Positions 21,801 to 32,244 of a stretch of DNA of 64,000 nt are shown one piece after another; within the stretch, counting starts at the first letter, position 1, and each line of letters opens with the position of its first letter. Both the position numbers and the translations under genes were made by a program. The DNA comes from Spizellomyces punctatus DAOM BR117 (taxonomy: Eukaryota; Chytridiomycota; Chytridiomycetes; Spizellomycetales; Spizellomycetaceae): NCBI RefSeq assembly GCF_000182565.1, contig NW_015971559.1, positions 1 through 64,000 on the forward strand. Reading direction: 5' to 3'. Under the pieces are notes generated by a model that searched no databases, was not told where the DNA came from, and worked only from the letters and a program-made list of their open reading frames with translations.

Positions 21801-22648
21801 GTGTCTGGAGGGGTGCTGGTATCTTGAGGGTTCTTGAGATACACAGCAAAAGCTGTTGCTGTCCTCTTCTTCAGTGTTCTGGCCAACATCTTTGCTGATA
21901 CCATGGTGATAAGATTGGACTTCTGGGATTTGTTGGAAGAGCTGGCCTGCTTAACAAACCATCTGACTCTGGGGTGCTGGAAGGTGGTGAAGGACACAGT
22001 GTTCTTGTTGTAGTTGATACTGGGATTCCTCCAGGCAAACCAAGGTATACCCAGGATCAAGTCAAACTTGATTGGGGCTACTATAAAGTCTGACTGTTCA
22101 GTGTAGGTTCCTACTGAGTACTGAAGACCTTTGACAAAGCCTATTTCTTGGTGCTTTCTGTCATCAGCCATAGAGATTTCTGCTCCAGGGAGAGAATGAG
22201 TCACCAGTTGTGGTGCCTTCTTGACAAAGGACTGTGACACATAGAGCTGGTTTGCCCCATTATCCAGGAGATTGGTTACTGGGATTCCTTGGATTATACC
22301 TTGCACAGTTAACAAGTGACTCTGGGGAATCCTTGGCCCTTTGGGGGTACTTAAAGAGTATGGAGCCACCTCTACTACATGGATCTTGCTTTCTTGGTAG
22401 GTGGTCTGGGTGGTCTGGGGTTCTGGGGTTCTCTGGGGTTCCTGGGTTTCCTGGGGTTCTAGGATTCTCTGGGGTTCTGGGGTTCTCTGGGGTTCTTGGG
22501 TTCTCTGGGGTTCTGGGGTTCTCTGGGGTTCTTGGGTTCTCTGGGGTTCTTGGGTTCTCTGGGGTTCTTGGGTTCTCTGGGGTTCTTGGGTTCTCTGGGG
22601 TTCTTGGGTTCTCTGAAGTTCTTGGGTTCTCTGGAATTCTGGATTCAC
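18875..22648 (-). pseudogene. G1 pol: protease, RT, RNase H, integrase, chromodomain
   Basis: Read on the minus strand. The N-terminus has proline-rich repeats (QRTQEP), then retropepsin with [10 protein letters not shown] (N where S or T is usual after the catalytic D), RT with [10 protein letters not shown], RNase H (FPDASGYAVGAWL), integrase zinc module (SCDSCQRSK), catalytic core (SIDLIPDLP, DRDTKF, GQAERTIKTL) and a C-terminal chromodomain (LIKWKGYPSSQNTWEPEENL). One TAG at about 20,849 splits the frame in RNase H; the related fragment at 7,335-7,360 has CAG there (AFQQLKD), so it is a single C-to-T nonsense change. It would otherwise be one ORF of more than 1,250 codons. Confidence 0.88.
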
Positions 22649-22770
22649 TGGGGTTCAGGGGTTCTCTGGGTTTCTGGGGTTCTCTGGGGTTCTGGGATTC
22701 TCTGGGTTTCTGGGGTTCTCTGGGTTTCTGGGGTTCTCTGGGATGCTGGGGTTCTCTGGGGTTCCAGGTA
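22402..22770 (-). repeat. Proline/glutamine-rich coding minisatellite in G1
   Basis: Plus strand shows many near-identical units built on TCTGGGGTTCTTGGGT, with 18- and 24-bp periodicities. On the minus strand it encodes [14 protein letters not shown]-type repeats between the gag zinc knuckle and the protease. All three frames stay open through much of it because the unit is a multiple of three. It resembles a flexible linker; the array is expected to vary in length between copies. Confidence 0.8.
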
Positions 22771-22916
22771 AAGTCCATGGATAGTTAAAGTCTCAGGGGT
22801 GGTTTCAGGTGGGTCCAATAGGTCCAAGGGTTGAATAACAGGAGAGTGTACCAGGTAGTGGGTGTCAGGGTGGTGGTTCTTGATATCTTCCCCAGTAGAG
22901 GCAGAACCTCTATCTT

Positions 22917-23866
22917 CTACTGAGTCTGCTTGCCATTTCCCTGCTGCTTGGTCTTCAAGGGGCATAGGGGGGCAATATGGCCTGGTTTTCTGCACCGGAA
23001 ACAGGCTCCCTTCTTTCTGAGCTCAGTCTTCTCAGCCTCAGTGAGTTTGGAGAGAGGCTTCCCAGAGTTGGTGGATATACTATCTATCTCCATAGGGACT
23101 ACTCCAGAGTTCTCAGTCTTTGGGGAGTAGTAGCTGGTGGCCTGGCTTCTTCTCTGGTAGCTGAACTGGATCTGGTCAATCCTATCCGCTGTTGCTGCAG
23201 CTGTGGCTAAGTTGATGGTACTGGTGGGGTTGAGCTCCAGTTGTTCCTGAACCCTGGGTTTAAGCCCTCTGATAAACTTGTCTAACTTTTCAGCTTCTGA
23301 CAAGTCATCCACCTGAAGGCATAAAGTATTGAACTGGTTTAGGTACTCCTTTACTGAGCCTTGTTGTTTGAGCCTGGCCAACTGGTCTCTTGCTGCTCTG
23401 GTGGCATTTGCTGGGAGGAAGTTCTCTTGAAGGGCTCTCTTGAACTGGTCCCAAGACTGGATTCTGAGAGGGGATCCTACTGGGTGGTTCTTGACATGGC
23501 TTTGCCACCAGACTTCAGCATGGAGTTCCAAGTAGGTGGTGGCTACTAACAGTTGGCCTTCTGGTGATAGATCTGCAGCTGCCTGGAAGTACTCTTCAAG
23601 TCTGAGGAGGTATGTCCTAATCTCTTGGACATTCCTGTTGCCTTTGTAGGGCTTCAACTTGCTTTGGAGGACTTTTACCAGGGATTTATCTACTCTGGGT
23701 TGGTACTGAGCAGTGGCTGGTGTGGTGGAGTTCAGCTGCTGGAGCTTTGCTTGATAAAGCTCCTGCCTGACCTGGTCTATGTCAAGCTCAGCAATGGTGT
23801 TGAAGTGACCTGGTCTATGTCAAGCTCAGCAATGGTGTTGAAGAGAATCTCTTCCTGGCTGGTCAT
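22917..23866 (-). pseudogene. G1 gag, frameshifted by a 38-bp duplication
   Basis: The expected start is ATG at 23,864-23,866 (reads MTSQEEILFNTIAEL). After DIDQ a 38-bp direct duplication (units 23,768-23,805 and 23,806-23,843) shifts the frame. The remaining gag is open from about 23,750 and includes a Retrotrans_gag core (LLRLEEYFQAAADL, WWQSHVKNHP) and one CCHC knuckle CFRCRKPGHIAPLC. Deleting one repeat unit on paper restores a continuous frame, so the duplication is the inactivating lesion. Confidence 0.8.
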
Positions 23867-23920
23867 GGTGGTAATGGGGTGGAGTCTTGGGTAGTTACAA
23901 TATTACTTGTAACAACAACA

Positions 23921-24064
23921 ATAGGGTGGGTCACAGGCCCAAGAGATGCAATGTTACTTGCAGTCAAGATAGGGTGGGTCACAGGCCCAAGAGATGCAAT
24001 GTTACTTGCAGTCAAAATAGGGTGGGTCACAGGCCCAAAATATGCAATATTACTTGCAAGTACA
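23921..24064. repeat. Three-unit 48-bp tandem repeat in the G1 leader
   Basis: Units start at 23,921, 23,969 and 24,017 with ATAGGGTGGGTCACAGGCCC. The first two differ at one base near the end; the third is more diverged. It lies between the 5' LTR and gag, in the untranslated leader. Role unknown. Confidence 0.85.
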
Positions 24065-24450
24065 ACTGGTGGGGAGGATACAGGGGGACTCTACAGCTTC
24101 TTCACAATCCCACAATAGAAAAACTCTATCTGTTTTCTCAGAGCTTCTGATGCTAACCAAGTGGTGTGTTTGGTGGTAGTTCTGGAGGTTGTGCTGGGGG
24201 TAGGTTTGTGGTATGGGGTGGTGTGGGCTGGTCTGTAGGAGTCCTTGAGGGGGGGTTCTGGGCATAAGTTGGGTCTGGGATAAGAGGCAGGGGTCTTCTG
24301 ATATTACTCAGAAGGACTAAGGCTGGGTCTGGGGTCTGGGGTCTGTTGGTCTTCTGATATTACTCAGAAGGTCTAGGGCAGGTTCTGGGGGTCTGGGGAT
24401 CTTAGCTTCTGATCTCTCACAGAAGGTCTAAGAGTCTGGGGTTGTTGTCT
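24065..24450. other. G1 5' leader, no gene seen
   Basis: About 390 bp between the 48-bp repeats and the primer site. It contains a partly repeated block built on TCTTCTGATATTACTCAGAAGG (copies near 24,294 and 24,351, and a third, weaker one near 24,410). No coding signal of interest. Confidence 0.5.
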
Positions 24451-24465
24451 AAGGTGGTGCTACCA
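24451..24465 (-). promoter_or_regulatory. G1 primer binding site
   Basis: Minus strand TGGTAGCACCACC starts at the base after the 5' LTR. It begins with TGG, as expected for pairing with a tRNA 3' CCA end. G3 has the same sequence at its 5' LTR. The tRNA species is not determined. Confidence 0.7.
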
Positions 24466-25015
24466 TGTAACAGGCTAGCAGGGACAAGAAGACAACAGAA
24501 AACTAGGGAAGACTTGGTTACTACTTGTTATTTTCCTTTGAGGAGCCTCAGAGAGGTCCTCTTTTTATAGACAAAGGGGCTGACAAATGCTATATCCTAA
24601 CTACCCAATCAGATCTCACCCACATCATCCTAAGCTATTTGTCAGCCTATTGCACCATTTGCAACCAATCAGAACTCATACATGTCATCCTAAACTATTT
24701 GTCAGCCTATTGCACCATTTGCAACCAATCAGATCTTGTACATGTCATCCTAAACTATTTGTCAGCCTATTGCACCATTTATAGCCAATCACAAGTGAGA
24801 CAAGTCATCCTAAATACACTGTGCCACTTGATTGAAAGGGGCAGATGCCAGTGTGTCAGGATACTCATCTAATTTAGCCAGAAATGGCTAAATCTGCTTA
24901 TTTATCTAATTCTGGTCAAATGAATGCTGACACCATCAGCAAAGTCATGTGACCACTAGTTTGGAACCACATCTAACCAGTATAACCATAGCACTGACAG
25001 AAGAATTCTGTCACA
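24466..25015 (-). repeat. G1 5' LTR
   Basis: 550 bp; identical in layout to the 3' LTR but with three full 60-bp units plus a partial one. Apart from the extra unit only a few single-base differences are visible. Confidence 0.88.
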
Positions 25016-25124
25016 TGAGGCCAGCGTGGATGGCGGTGATGAGTGCAGGCTGTAATGCCAAATGAAATATGGCCTCTGCCAGTGTTGAGGAGGGTGCAGG
25101 ACTGGCTGGTGGGGTGCACAGCCG

Positions 25125-26546
25125 TCATCTTCTGCATTCCGACACCCATATTTTGGTCACGGTAAAGCAAAGAAGTGTTTCCGTGCCAAGTAGCCACAAA
25201 AGTGTATCAGCGATGATGTGGAAGCATCCTGGTTTGTGAATGATTGTCATCCATTCGGACCAGTAACTAAGATCGAGGGCCCAGCGGAGGAGCTTTCGGT
25301 TCTCGCCTTTGTATTTGGCAAGCCACAAAAGAGCTCGGTGATCAGTAATGACTGTGAAAGGCAGGCCTTCGAGGTATGGGCAGAGTTTTCCGAGGCCCCA
25401 AATGAGGCATCCGGCCTCGAGTTCGACAGGGGGGGCCTTCTTTTCCAAGGTGGTGGTGCCTCGGGAATGGTAGCACAGCGGGCATTTAGAAGCATCCAGC
25501 TGTAACTGTTCGAGCATGACATTAAATGCTGTGTAGGAAGTGTCACTGTGAAGGGTGTAGGGGAACCCTTTTCTGGGTGCCGCAAGCACTGGAGCTGTTG
25601 TCAGCGCCTGCTTGGCAGCTGTGAAGGCAGAGTTTTGGGAGTCAGTCCATGAAACTTCACACTTTGCGACAAATCTGCACAGACCTTGGTTGGGGTGCTT
25701 GCGAGCAAGGTATCCGACACAAAAGGGGTCAATGGGCAAGTCGGCCAGCAATGATTGGCATAGATTGACTGCTGGTAGGTCTGAGGAGCTAGATTTAGGA
25801 TGTTGCGAAACCTCAAATCGGGCTCCGGTTGCTGTGATTGATGGGGCCACTGCTGTGTCAAGCATGGACAGTGAATTGAGCTTTTCAGTGCCTTTCTTTG
25901 GGTCAGCGTGACCCTTTTTAAGGTCTCGGTATTCACAAATGCCCTCTTGGATAGCATCTTGCAGGGGTCGGATGAGTTCCACGTAGCGAGGGATGAATTG
26001 GGCATAGAACCCCAGAAGACCCACGAAGGACCATAGGTTGCCAATGAATTTGGGTCGTGGCCAATTGACTATGGTTGCAACCTTGTCTGGATTGGTAGCG
26101 AGGCCCTGGGAAGAGGCAACGAAACCGAGGGCCATGAGCTGGTGAAAGAGCCATTGACACTTGTCGAGTCTTAGGGTGAGTTTGGCCCTGGAAAAGCAGT
26201 TGAGCCAGTCCGCAATGGCATCTAGGGCTTCCATAGCTGTCTCCGCTTGTGTATGGATATTGTCGATGAAGTTGTTGATATTTCGCCATTTGGAGGGACC
26301 CAAGGTGTCATCCATCACCCAACAGAAGTGCGAGGGGGCAGTCTTGGGTCTGAAGGGCATGAAAGGTGGTTCGTAGATGCCATTGTGGAGTCTGATTGCG
26401 GGCCATTTGCGTACTGACATATCAGTGATGGCGATTTGGTAAAATCCTTTGTTTGCATCACCTCCTGATATGTATCGGAATGGGACTGCAACGATCCAGT
26501 TCAGGATGTCGAGCATGATGGGAAAGGGATATGGATCCCAGGCCAT
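25125..26546 (-). pseudogene. G2 RT/RNase H, catalytic Asp lost
   Basis: 473 open codons on the minus strand. The RT palm contains GGDANKGFYQIAITD and the catalytic loop reads FIDNIHT, whereas G4 reads FIDDIHT: a CpG transition converted one of the two metal-binding aspartates to asparagine. RNase H follows (LHSDTSYTAFNVMLEQ, FTVITDHRALLWL). It ends in a stop equivalent to that in G4. The preceding protease-to-RT stretch (26,559-26,855) is in another frame, separated by a stop at about 26,556. Confidence 0.8.
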
Positions 26547-26864
26547 GCAGTCATTGGCTCAGCAATAGTCAAAGGCTACCCGCGGGGGTTTGTCTGTGTA
26601 GCAAATAATAACAGGATCGCTGGCAAAGGTTACTTTGGTGGTTCGTTTCCACCTCTGAAGCCCCATCATGGTGTCTTGCTCTGTCTCGAGGGCTGTCCGC
26701 TCCAACGGAGAGTACGACCGTGGCCTCAAAAGGGGTGGCAGAGCCAAGATAAATTGAGGTGCATAAGGAATCTTGGTGTAGTTCCCTATGAGATGACCCT
26801 CATAGCTGAAGGCTTGATGGAAGTGTCGTAGAATGTTGATTAGGGCCCAGACCATGGGTTTGGG

Positions 26865-27347
26865 TCATTTGAGATCGACGTGGAAATGTTCCGCGTCTTT
26901 TAATTGGGCTTCAAAGGCCCCTGGAGCCTTCTCTGTAGAGTTGAGGTTCCATTTGTTCCGAAGTGTCTGCCATTCTTCTTCGGAAATGTTCTCTTCGGGG
27001 TCCGCGACCGAATTATGGGTCGCGGTGGACAGTTTGAGGCCTAACGGGGCCGTTGTGCTAGCAGCAGTGGCCTCAAGAGGGTTTTTGATGAGAAAAGTTT
27101 GGGCTGCCATGCGCATCTGTCCTGTGATTAACATGGTTAATCTAGACTTCTGAGCTTTGGCTTTGGTCAGCCATGGCATTGACACATCCTTCATGAATTC
27201 ACCCTGCTTGGTCTTGTATGGTGTGCTGTGCATGTGATCAGTGTCCAGCTCATCTGTTATGAAGCAAGGGATAAGGATGTCCAGATTCTTGAGTGTCACT
27301 GTGAAACTGGGTAACAGGGGTTCCTGAACCAAGATTTGGAGTTTCAA
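26865..27347 (-). pseudogene. G2 pol linker region
   Basis: 160 codons between protease and RT, nearly identical to G4 43,507-43,989. It ends at a TGA preceding PKPMVWALINILRHF, which appears to derive from CGA. No domain recognised. Confidence 0.6.
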
Positions 27348-27401
27348 ATGTCCCAGAACATTGTTGGCTAGGATGATGAGAGGTTTCCCATATGCAATGA
27401 C

Positions 27402-28721
27402 TCAGAAATAGGTGCGGAAAGTCAGGTATTCTCCTCTGCAGCCTCTGAGGGAAGTTTCGAGGTATACTGTCTTGGTAGATGAGATACATCCACCAATGCC
27501 GTTGAAAGCCATCATTTCCGCATCCTGCAAATCGGTTTCGGAGAACAGAAGGCCCTGGTATGTGTCAGAAATCAGAGACTCGCAGGCTCCTGTGTCTAGT
27601 ACCACAGGTGCCCAGAGCTGAGCAATGATGGCTAGTGTCCAGCAAGGCTGCGTTTGGGTCTTGGTCTGGCTTTTGAGTACATCGCCTAAATCTACCATGT
27701 AGAAGGCATTGATAGAAGGCACCGCGACCTCGAAATGGGGCGCGATGTCGTTAATTGTTGCTTCCATAGCCTTGATCAAACTCTCAAAGTGTTCTCTAGG
27801 TTTGTCATTTTGTGGTTTTGTTGGTTTATTCTGGCAAGCAACTTGTTCAATAGCCAGCATGACTATATGCATCCATTCACTCTCTTCGTGTCTTTGGAGA
27901 CATGGATGGTCTTTAATGTGCAGGAATTTGGGGTTTCCACAACGATAATAATAGTCTGAGTGAATGATATTGCCTGTCAGGAGAAATGCCACCAGTTGCA
28001 GGTTGGCATAAGAATCAAAGATAACAGGATCTTCAGAGCTCCACATCAAGAATTTCTCATGCTCATCGAGCCTTATCCAGGCAAGGAGGATCAAACGAGG
28101 GGTACCATCTTCTCGGACCTTTCGCAGGATTCGATCCTTGTTAGCTTCAGCTGTGGCAGTGATGTAGAGGTGGTGGGAACTCCATGCAACTGCATAGGGG
28201 TTGTTCCCGAGGTGCCTGGTGCCTCGCTTCGGTTCTTTGGCAAAGAAGCTGAGCACACGGGGGTTGTTGCCCATCATCAGAGCCACTTGCAGGGTGCCCC
28301 AGATGATGGCTATTTTGTCCCAGACTCGGTCCCAGCCCTGTGTGGGCATGCAGGGGTCCTCTTCCTTAGTCTCTGTGACCTCGGAAAGAGGTGCGGTCAT
28401 CAAAATTGTTGATTCCAAGTGCTTGGGTGAATGAAAGAATCCGATGGTGTGGAATCCTTGATTAGCGGCGGCTGTCCTTTCCAGTTCCAAAGCCAAAAAA
28501 AGAGTCTCAGTGGTAGCGGACGTCAAGTCCAGCTCCACTATGTAAGACTTCTTGGACTCCTGTTTGGGTTTCCAACCTGCGGGCATGGGTTCTCCATATG
28601 GTCCCTTCTTTCCATCTTCAGGATCTTTTCGGTTCGGGTTCTGCCAGCAGAAAACATTCCAATGCTTTTTCTGACAGAATTTGCAGGGTGCCAGTGGTTC
28701 CTTGTTGGGGTCCAGAACCAT
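27402..28721 (-). pseudogene. G2 gag C-terminus and protease
   Basis: 439 codons. It begins with a short cysteine/histidine knuckle (CKFCQKKHWNVFC, spacing CX2CX3HX4C, one residue shorter than the canonical CCHC) and contains the retropepsin motif VVLDTGACESLISDTY near the end. In G4 this same stretch is split by a TGA at about 44,752 where G2 still has CGA. The upstream boundary with gag is a TGA (after SSDDTRK) that also looks like a former CGA. Confidence 0.75.
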
Positions 28722-28850
28722 CTTCTGAAGACCATTGTGACCCTTTTCGGGGTTTCTGGTTTTATGTTGAGCCGTCTGCTTAGGGCCTTTGTTGGTTCTG
28801 GTCTTTTGTGACTTCTTCTGAGCTTCTGTGGCACCGCTGTAGCAAGGGTC

Positions 28851-29948
28851 TCATTTTCTGGTGTCATCAGAGCTGAAATAAAGGCACAGGAAGTCTTTTA
28901 ATTTGGTCAGGTTCATGATGTTACAGGATTTGACCATGATTTGGATGTCGCTGGGCAATTGTTCGACTATTAGGTCGAAATGCTGGTCAGCGGGACATTC
29001 TATGTTTGCCCAGTCACCATATGTGAGGTGCCGGAGATGAGTTTTGTGGTCAATGAATGCAAGAAAGCTGCGAAATTCTTTGGGGTTCACATGGCAGTGC
29101 ACATATTCAGTTTTGCACTTGGACTCAGTTAGGGGGTCTCGGAACTCTCGAAGCAGTTCTTCCTTCCACCTTTTCCAGGTCCATGAGCGAGTTTCCTGGG
29201 CTTCCAGAGTGTAAAACCAAGCATTGGCAGGGGTTTTCTCGGCTATCATGGCTGGCAGGAGCTGTACCATCCTGGCATCCAATGTTGTGCTAACATTTTG
29301 AAGAAGTTGGACTTTGTTAAGCCATTCTTCAATGCCTTGGTTTCTTCGACCCATAAACTTGGGTATGTCCTTTGCTTTCAAGGAATTGACCTTGGTGTCA
29401 CTGGCCCACGGGGCTGCTGGCACTTGGATTGGAGGCACCACACCTGAAAAACTTGGTTTGGTATGCTCCCTTGGTGTGTCCGCCATTTCCCACCGCGTTG
29501 CGGACCATTCTCTTGTAGCTCATGCTATGGGAGGTTGTTCAGGCAGCGGGTGATGCACTAGGGCTTCTAAGGCTCGTGCGAGGTGCTCATCCGCTGCTGT
29601 CTGACATTTGGAAAGCCTATGAAGCTGTTCCGTAAGGTTTTGAGTTGCCAACTGCATTGCAGCAGTCGAGTGGGCAATGTCTTCTTTTAACGCTGCCACT
29701 TCAGAGGCCATCATGGCCAAGCGAGGGGCTTCCGGCTCAGCGGAAGCGGTCCCTGAACACCTTGGGCATGTTGCGGGAGGGACTTTGACGTCCTCCGCAG
29801 GACCCTGACTACAAGTATGGATCACAGGTGAGCGGCCTTGCGTTGGTGAGCGTTTGACTGGCATCATTCTCAGTTTCGTGAAGTTCTGTCTCTGAAACAA
29901 GAGAAAAAGTTTCTGAGTAGCTACCTGAGTGGATCTCGGTTTGTGCAA
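28851..29948 (-). pseudogene. G2 gag N-terminal part
   Basis: Counterpart of G4 gag (365 aa). It is broken into 29,520-29,948 and 28,851-29,486 by a TGA (PPIA then stop then ATRE), where G4 has an arginine codon. It contains a coiled region (ASEVAALKEDIAHS) and the Retrotrans_gag core (WTWKRWKEELLREFRDPL). Confidence 0.78.
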
Positions 29949-30022
29949 GAGTTTCGGTATGACCGAATAAGGTTTTCAGCTGAATTTGAGAGGGGAAGGC
30001 AGTTCGTCGTGCTTCTCCACCA

Positions 30023-30623
30023 TGTAATGGATTTTTTGTAGGTAGACTATGGTAAAGACAACTTGGGTCTCCTAGCAGGTTATGGGGGTGGCCGTACTAG
30101 GAATCATAGTCTCCAAATCCTTTCTTTGGGTGTCGGGAGCGAATTGGGGGCAATAGGCAAGGAGAGTCAGTTAGTTGTGAACTGAGCAGGATTTAGAGGC
30201 TTCAGTGCAGGTGATCAGGCCATTGAAGCGCTCTGTTAGGTTCCTGGTAACCTAAGATTGGAGTTGAGAAGCTAGTTGTGGGGATTTAGTGTCGCTACAG
30301 CTTCTGCCTGCATCTTGTTTCTATTGAATACATCCTTTTTATACAAGATTCTTGGATAAACTGTTAAACTAAACTAAACTAATGGGTACCGCTGCACCGC
30401 AACTGATTTATTGGTGGCGGTACCGATCTCTTCCTTTTCTGCACTGGCTCGGGCCTCCACAGGTTGTACGAGGCATGCTGAAATCTAATGCACCAATTGC
30501 CATTCTCCGAACCGGTTTTTTCAGTCACGGTAACCCAATCGGTGGAGTTGGTCACGCGATTCATGCTTCCTGCATCCGATTTGGGCTTACTGGCGATCTC
30601 TCAAAGATGACCTCATTGTTACA
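30023..30623 (-). repeat. G2 5' LTR
   Basis: About 601 bp, TGTAACAATGAGG to TCCATTACA on the minus strand. It matches the G4 LTRs with many CpG losses. The minus-strand sequence after it (TGGTGGAGAAGC) is the primer-site position, as in G4. Confidence 0.85.
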
Positions 30624-31018
30624 GGTGTTGCATTGGATGCAATCACATGGGTCATGCTGGGAAAGCCCAGTAGTCCCAGGGACAGCCCCACTGGCTGAGC
30701 CACAGAGCTCAACCGGTCTGGTTATCCGGAGCAGGATGCGACCTGGGGTGGAATTTTGCCATTCATGTGAGTAAACCTTTCGTATAGTAGTAGTCGAATT
30801 CAAGGGCCAAACTAATGTATACCTCACTACATAGAGATAGATAGAGCTCTTGTTTCCAGACCAAAAGAAAGGTCAAGAAGAGATTAAAGCCTTTGCTACT
30901 GCTGCAGGTATAATCTGCAGTGGGTGTAAGGTAGACCTGTCCTTTGGTATTCGCATGCAAGTGTGAACTTAGATTTTTGTGATGCATCTCATTGTCATAT
31001 CACCATATATAGCTATAG
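30624..31018. other. Unassigned spacer
   Basis: 395 bp between the G2 LTR and the inverted G3-type LTR. No convincing ORF, tRNA or known repeat. It probably represents the DNA into which these elements inserted. Confidence 0.4.
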
Positions 31019-31462
31019 TGATCATGTAGCCATGTATGGCCAAAGTATGGCACAGCATGTAACAGTAGTTAGATTATATAAGCCCTGCCACACTGATGAC
31101 CTGTCAAAGTAGTTCAGTTCCACAGCAGCCCCATAGTTAGAGGATTATTTGTCCCTTTATTTTGCTAGCACCAATCACTTCTGATTGGTGCAAGAGGGAC
31201 CGCACTGGTGGAGGCAGGAAATCTCATGCTGATGCCCCACTGAAGGAGGGAGCAAGCATAAAAGAGCGCTGCTCCAAAGCCCCTCAAAAAGGGAAAAAAA
31301 AGGAAAAACTAGAAGAACAACTAGCCCAGTTAGCAACTTGAGGAACTATCAATAGTTCCCTTTCTCTTGTATTAACAACAAAGTCTTTATACAGCCCTCC
31401 TGCAGGGCCCAATGATTCACAAGAAAATGTCGACTAGAGCAATCTGGTTGATTGACATTACA
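31019..31462 (+). repeat. G3-family LTR in inverted orientation
   Basis: About 444 bp matching the G3 5' LTR (37,472-37,914) but in the opposite orientation. Both share TGATCATGTAGCC at one end and GATTGACATTACA at the other; both also share the four bases ATAG just outside the TGATC end. An alternative LTR start at TGTAACAG (31,058) would give a TGTAA/TTACA terminus but would leave 39 shared bases unexplained. No primer site follows it, so it is a solo or displaced LTR. Confidence 0.7.
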
Positions 31463-32240
31463 GGCTGACCCCTGGAGCAGCTTCACCCGGTGCCCACAGG
31501 GACCATTTGCTGAGTTGTCACTCATTTCTGGTCATGTATATACTTTATACAAAAGTGTGCTTATTGCTATCTTAGTGCTAGGCAAGCCTTTACTTTTGTT
31601 GCATCATCTTTGTACTAGCAGAAGCCCTACTGAATATACATGCATACTTGGAAGCTTCTTTACATACAAAGAACTAGTTGCTTCATCCTTTTAAATGGAA
31701 GTGTATTTTGCTTTCCCCTCTATCATTTGTATTACCCACTGTCAATAACATCTTTCTTCAAAGAATGTCTTTTCCCCACATGGACATCACAATATGCCTT
31801 GGTCCACACTTGAGACCAACTGCACATGTAAGCCCTGCATGATTTATGCAGGCACCTTGCTCATCACATCATGGGAGTGGTTATGGAGGTGGTGACTGTA
31901 GGTCATTGCCTCCACAGTCCCATGCATAGTGTTTGCATGCTTGGGTAGGTCATTGTTTGTTTTTGGTTTCTGTTGCCTTTCATGTTGTTAACTGGAGTGG
32001 ACTGGATTTAGATTTTCAACCAGTCGGGGGCTTGAGAGTATCTTCAAGCCCAGTCATTTCCAACAAACCCCCGAAGAACATATTGCTTTTGTTCCATTTT
32101 GGGCTGTTGGGACCTTGCACTCAGGGTTTGTGGTTGGTGTGGGTCTGTTGGGTATGCTTGTATACTTGTAATAGACATCATCCTCGTAAATATATGTTTC
32201 ACATTCTTAATGTTCCATTTTCCAAATCTTGTAAATGTTT
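31463..32240. other. Unassigned region beyond the G3 chromodomain
   Basis: About 780 bp, AT-rich, no recognised coding sequence. It lies where a G3 3' LTR would be expected, but no direct-orientation LTR is seen. It may be unrelated sequence brought in by the rearrangement that inverted the LTR. Confidence 0.4.
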
Positions 32241-32244
32241 GTCT

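Larger units (their letters stand above)
18369..25015 (-). mobile_element. Gypsy G1, complete chromovirus-type element
   Basis: 6.6 kb Ty3/gypsy element on the minus strand. LTRs of 550 bp (5', 24,466-25,015) and 490 bp (3', 18,369-18,858), ends TGTGACAG and CCTGTTACA. Primer site TGGTAGCACCACC directly inside the 5' LTR; polypurine tract AAAGTGGGGGAG (complement of 18,859-18,870) against the 3' LTR. Gag, protease, RT, RNase H, integrase and chromodomain are all present, with damage in gag and pol. The flanks are copia E at one end and gypsy G2 at the other and show no target duplication, so one or both flanks were rearranged. The internal region has only a handful of CpG dinucleotides by eye. 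Confidence 0.9.
25016..30623 (-). mobile_element. Gypsy G2, 5' part of a decayed element (G4 family)
   Basis: Aligns end to end with G4 41,658-47,264. It keeps the 5' LTR (30,023-30,623), gag, protease, RT and RNase H and stops before the integrase, where G1 begins. Most differences from G4 are CpG to TpG or CpA, mostly in G2. The integrase half and 3' LTR are absent from the window. Confidence 0.85.

Noticed and set aside
22234-22788. Glycine/leucine-rich ORF on the plus strand (about 184 codons)
   Set aside because: It is the antisense of the proline/glutamine repeat linker in G1; the repeat unit is a multiple of three so several frames stay open.
23921-24064. CRISPR-like array
   Set aside because: Three directly adjacent 48-bp units without unique spacers in a eukaryotic retrotransposon leader: a tandem repeat.
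30640-30760. Possible tRNA near GGCTGAGCCACAGAGCTCAACC
   Set aside because: No cloverleaf, no box A/box B pair at correct spacing.
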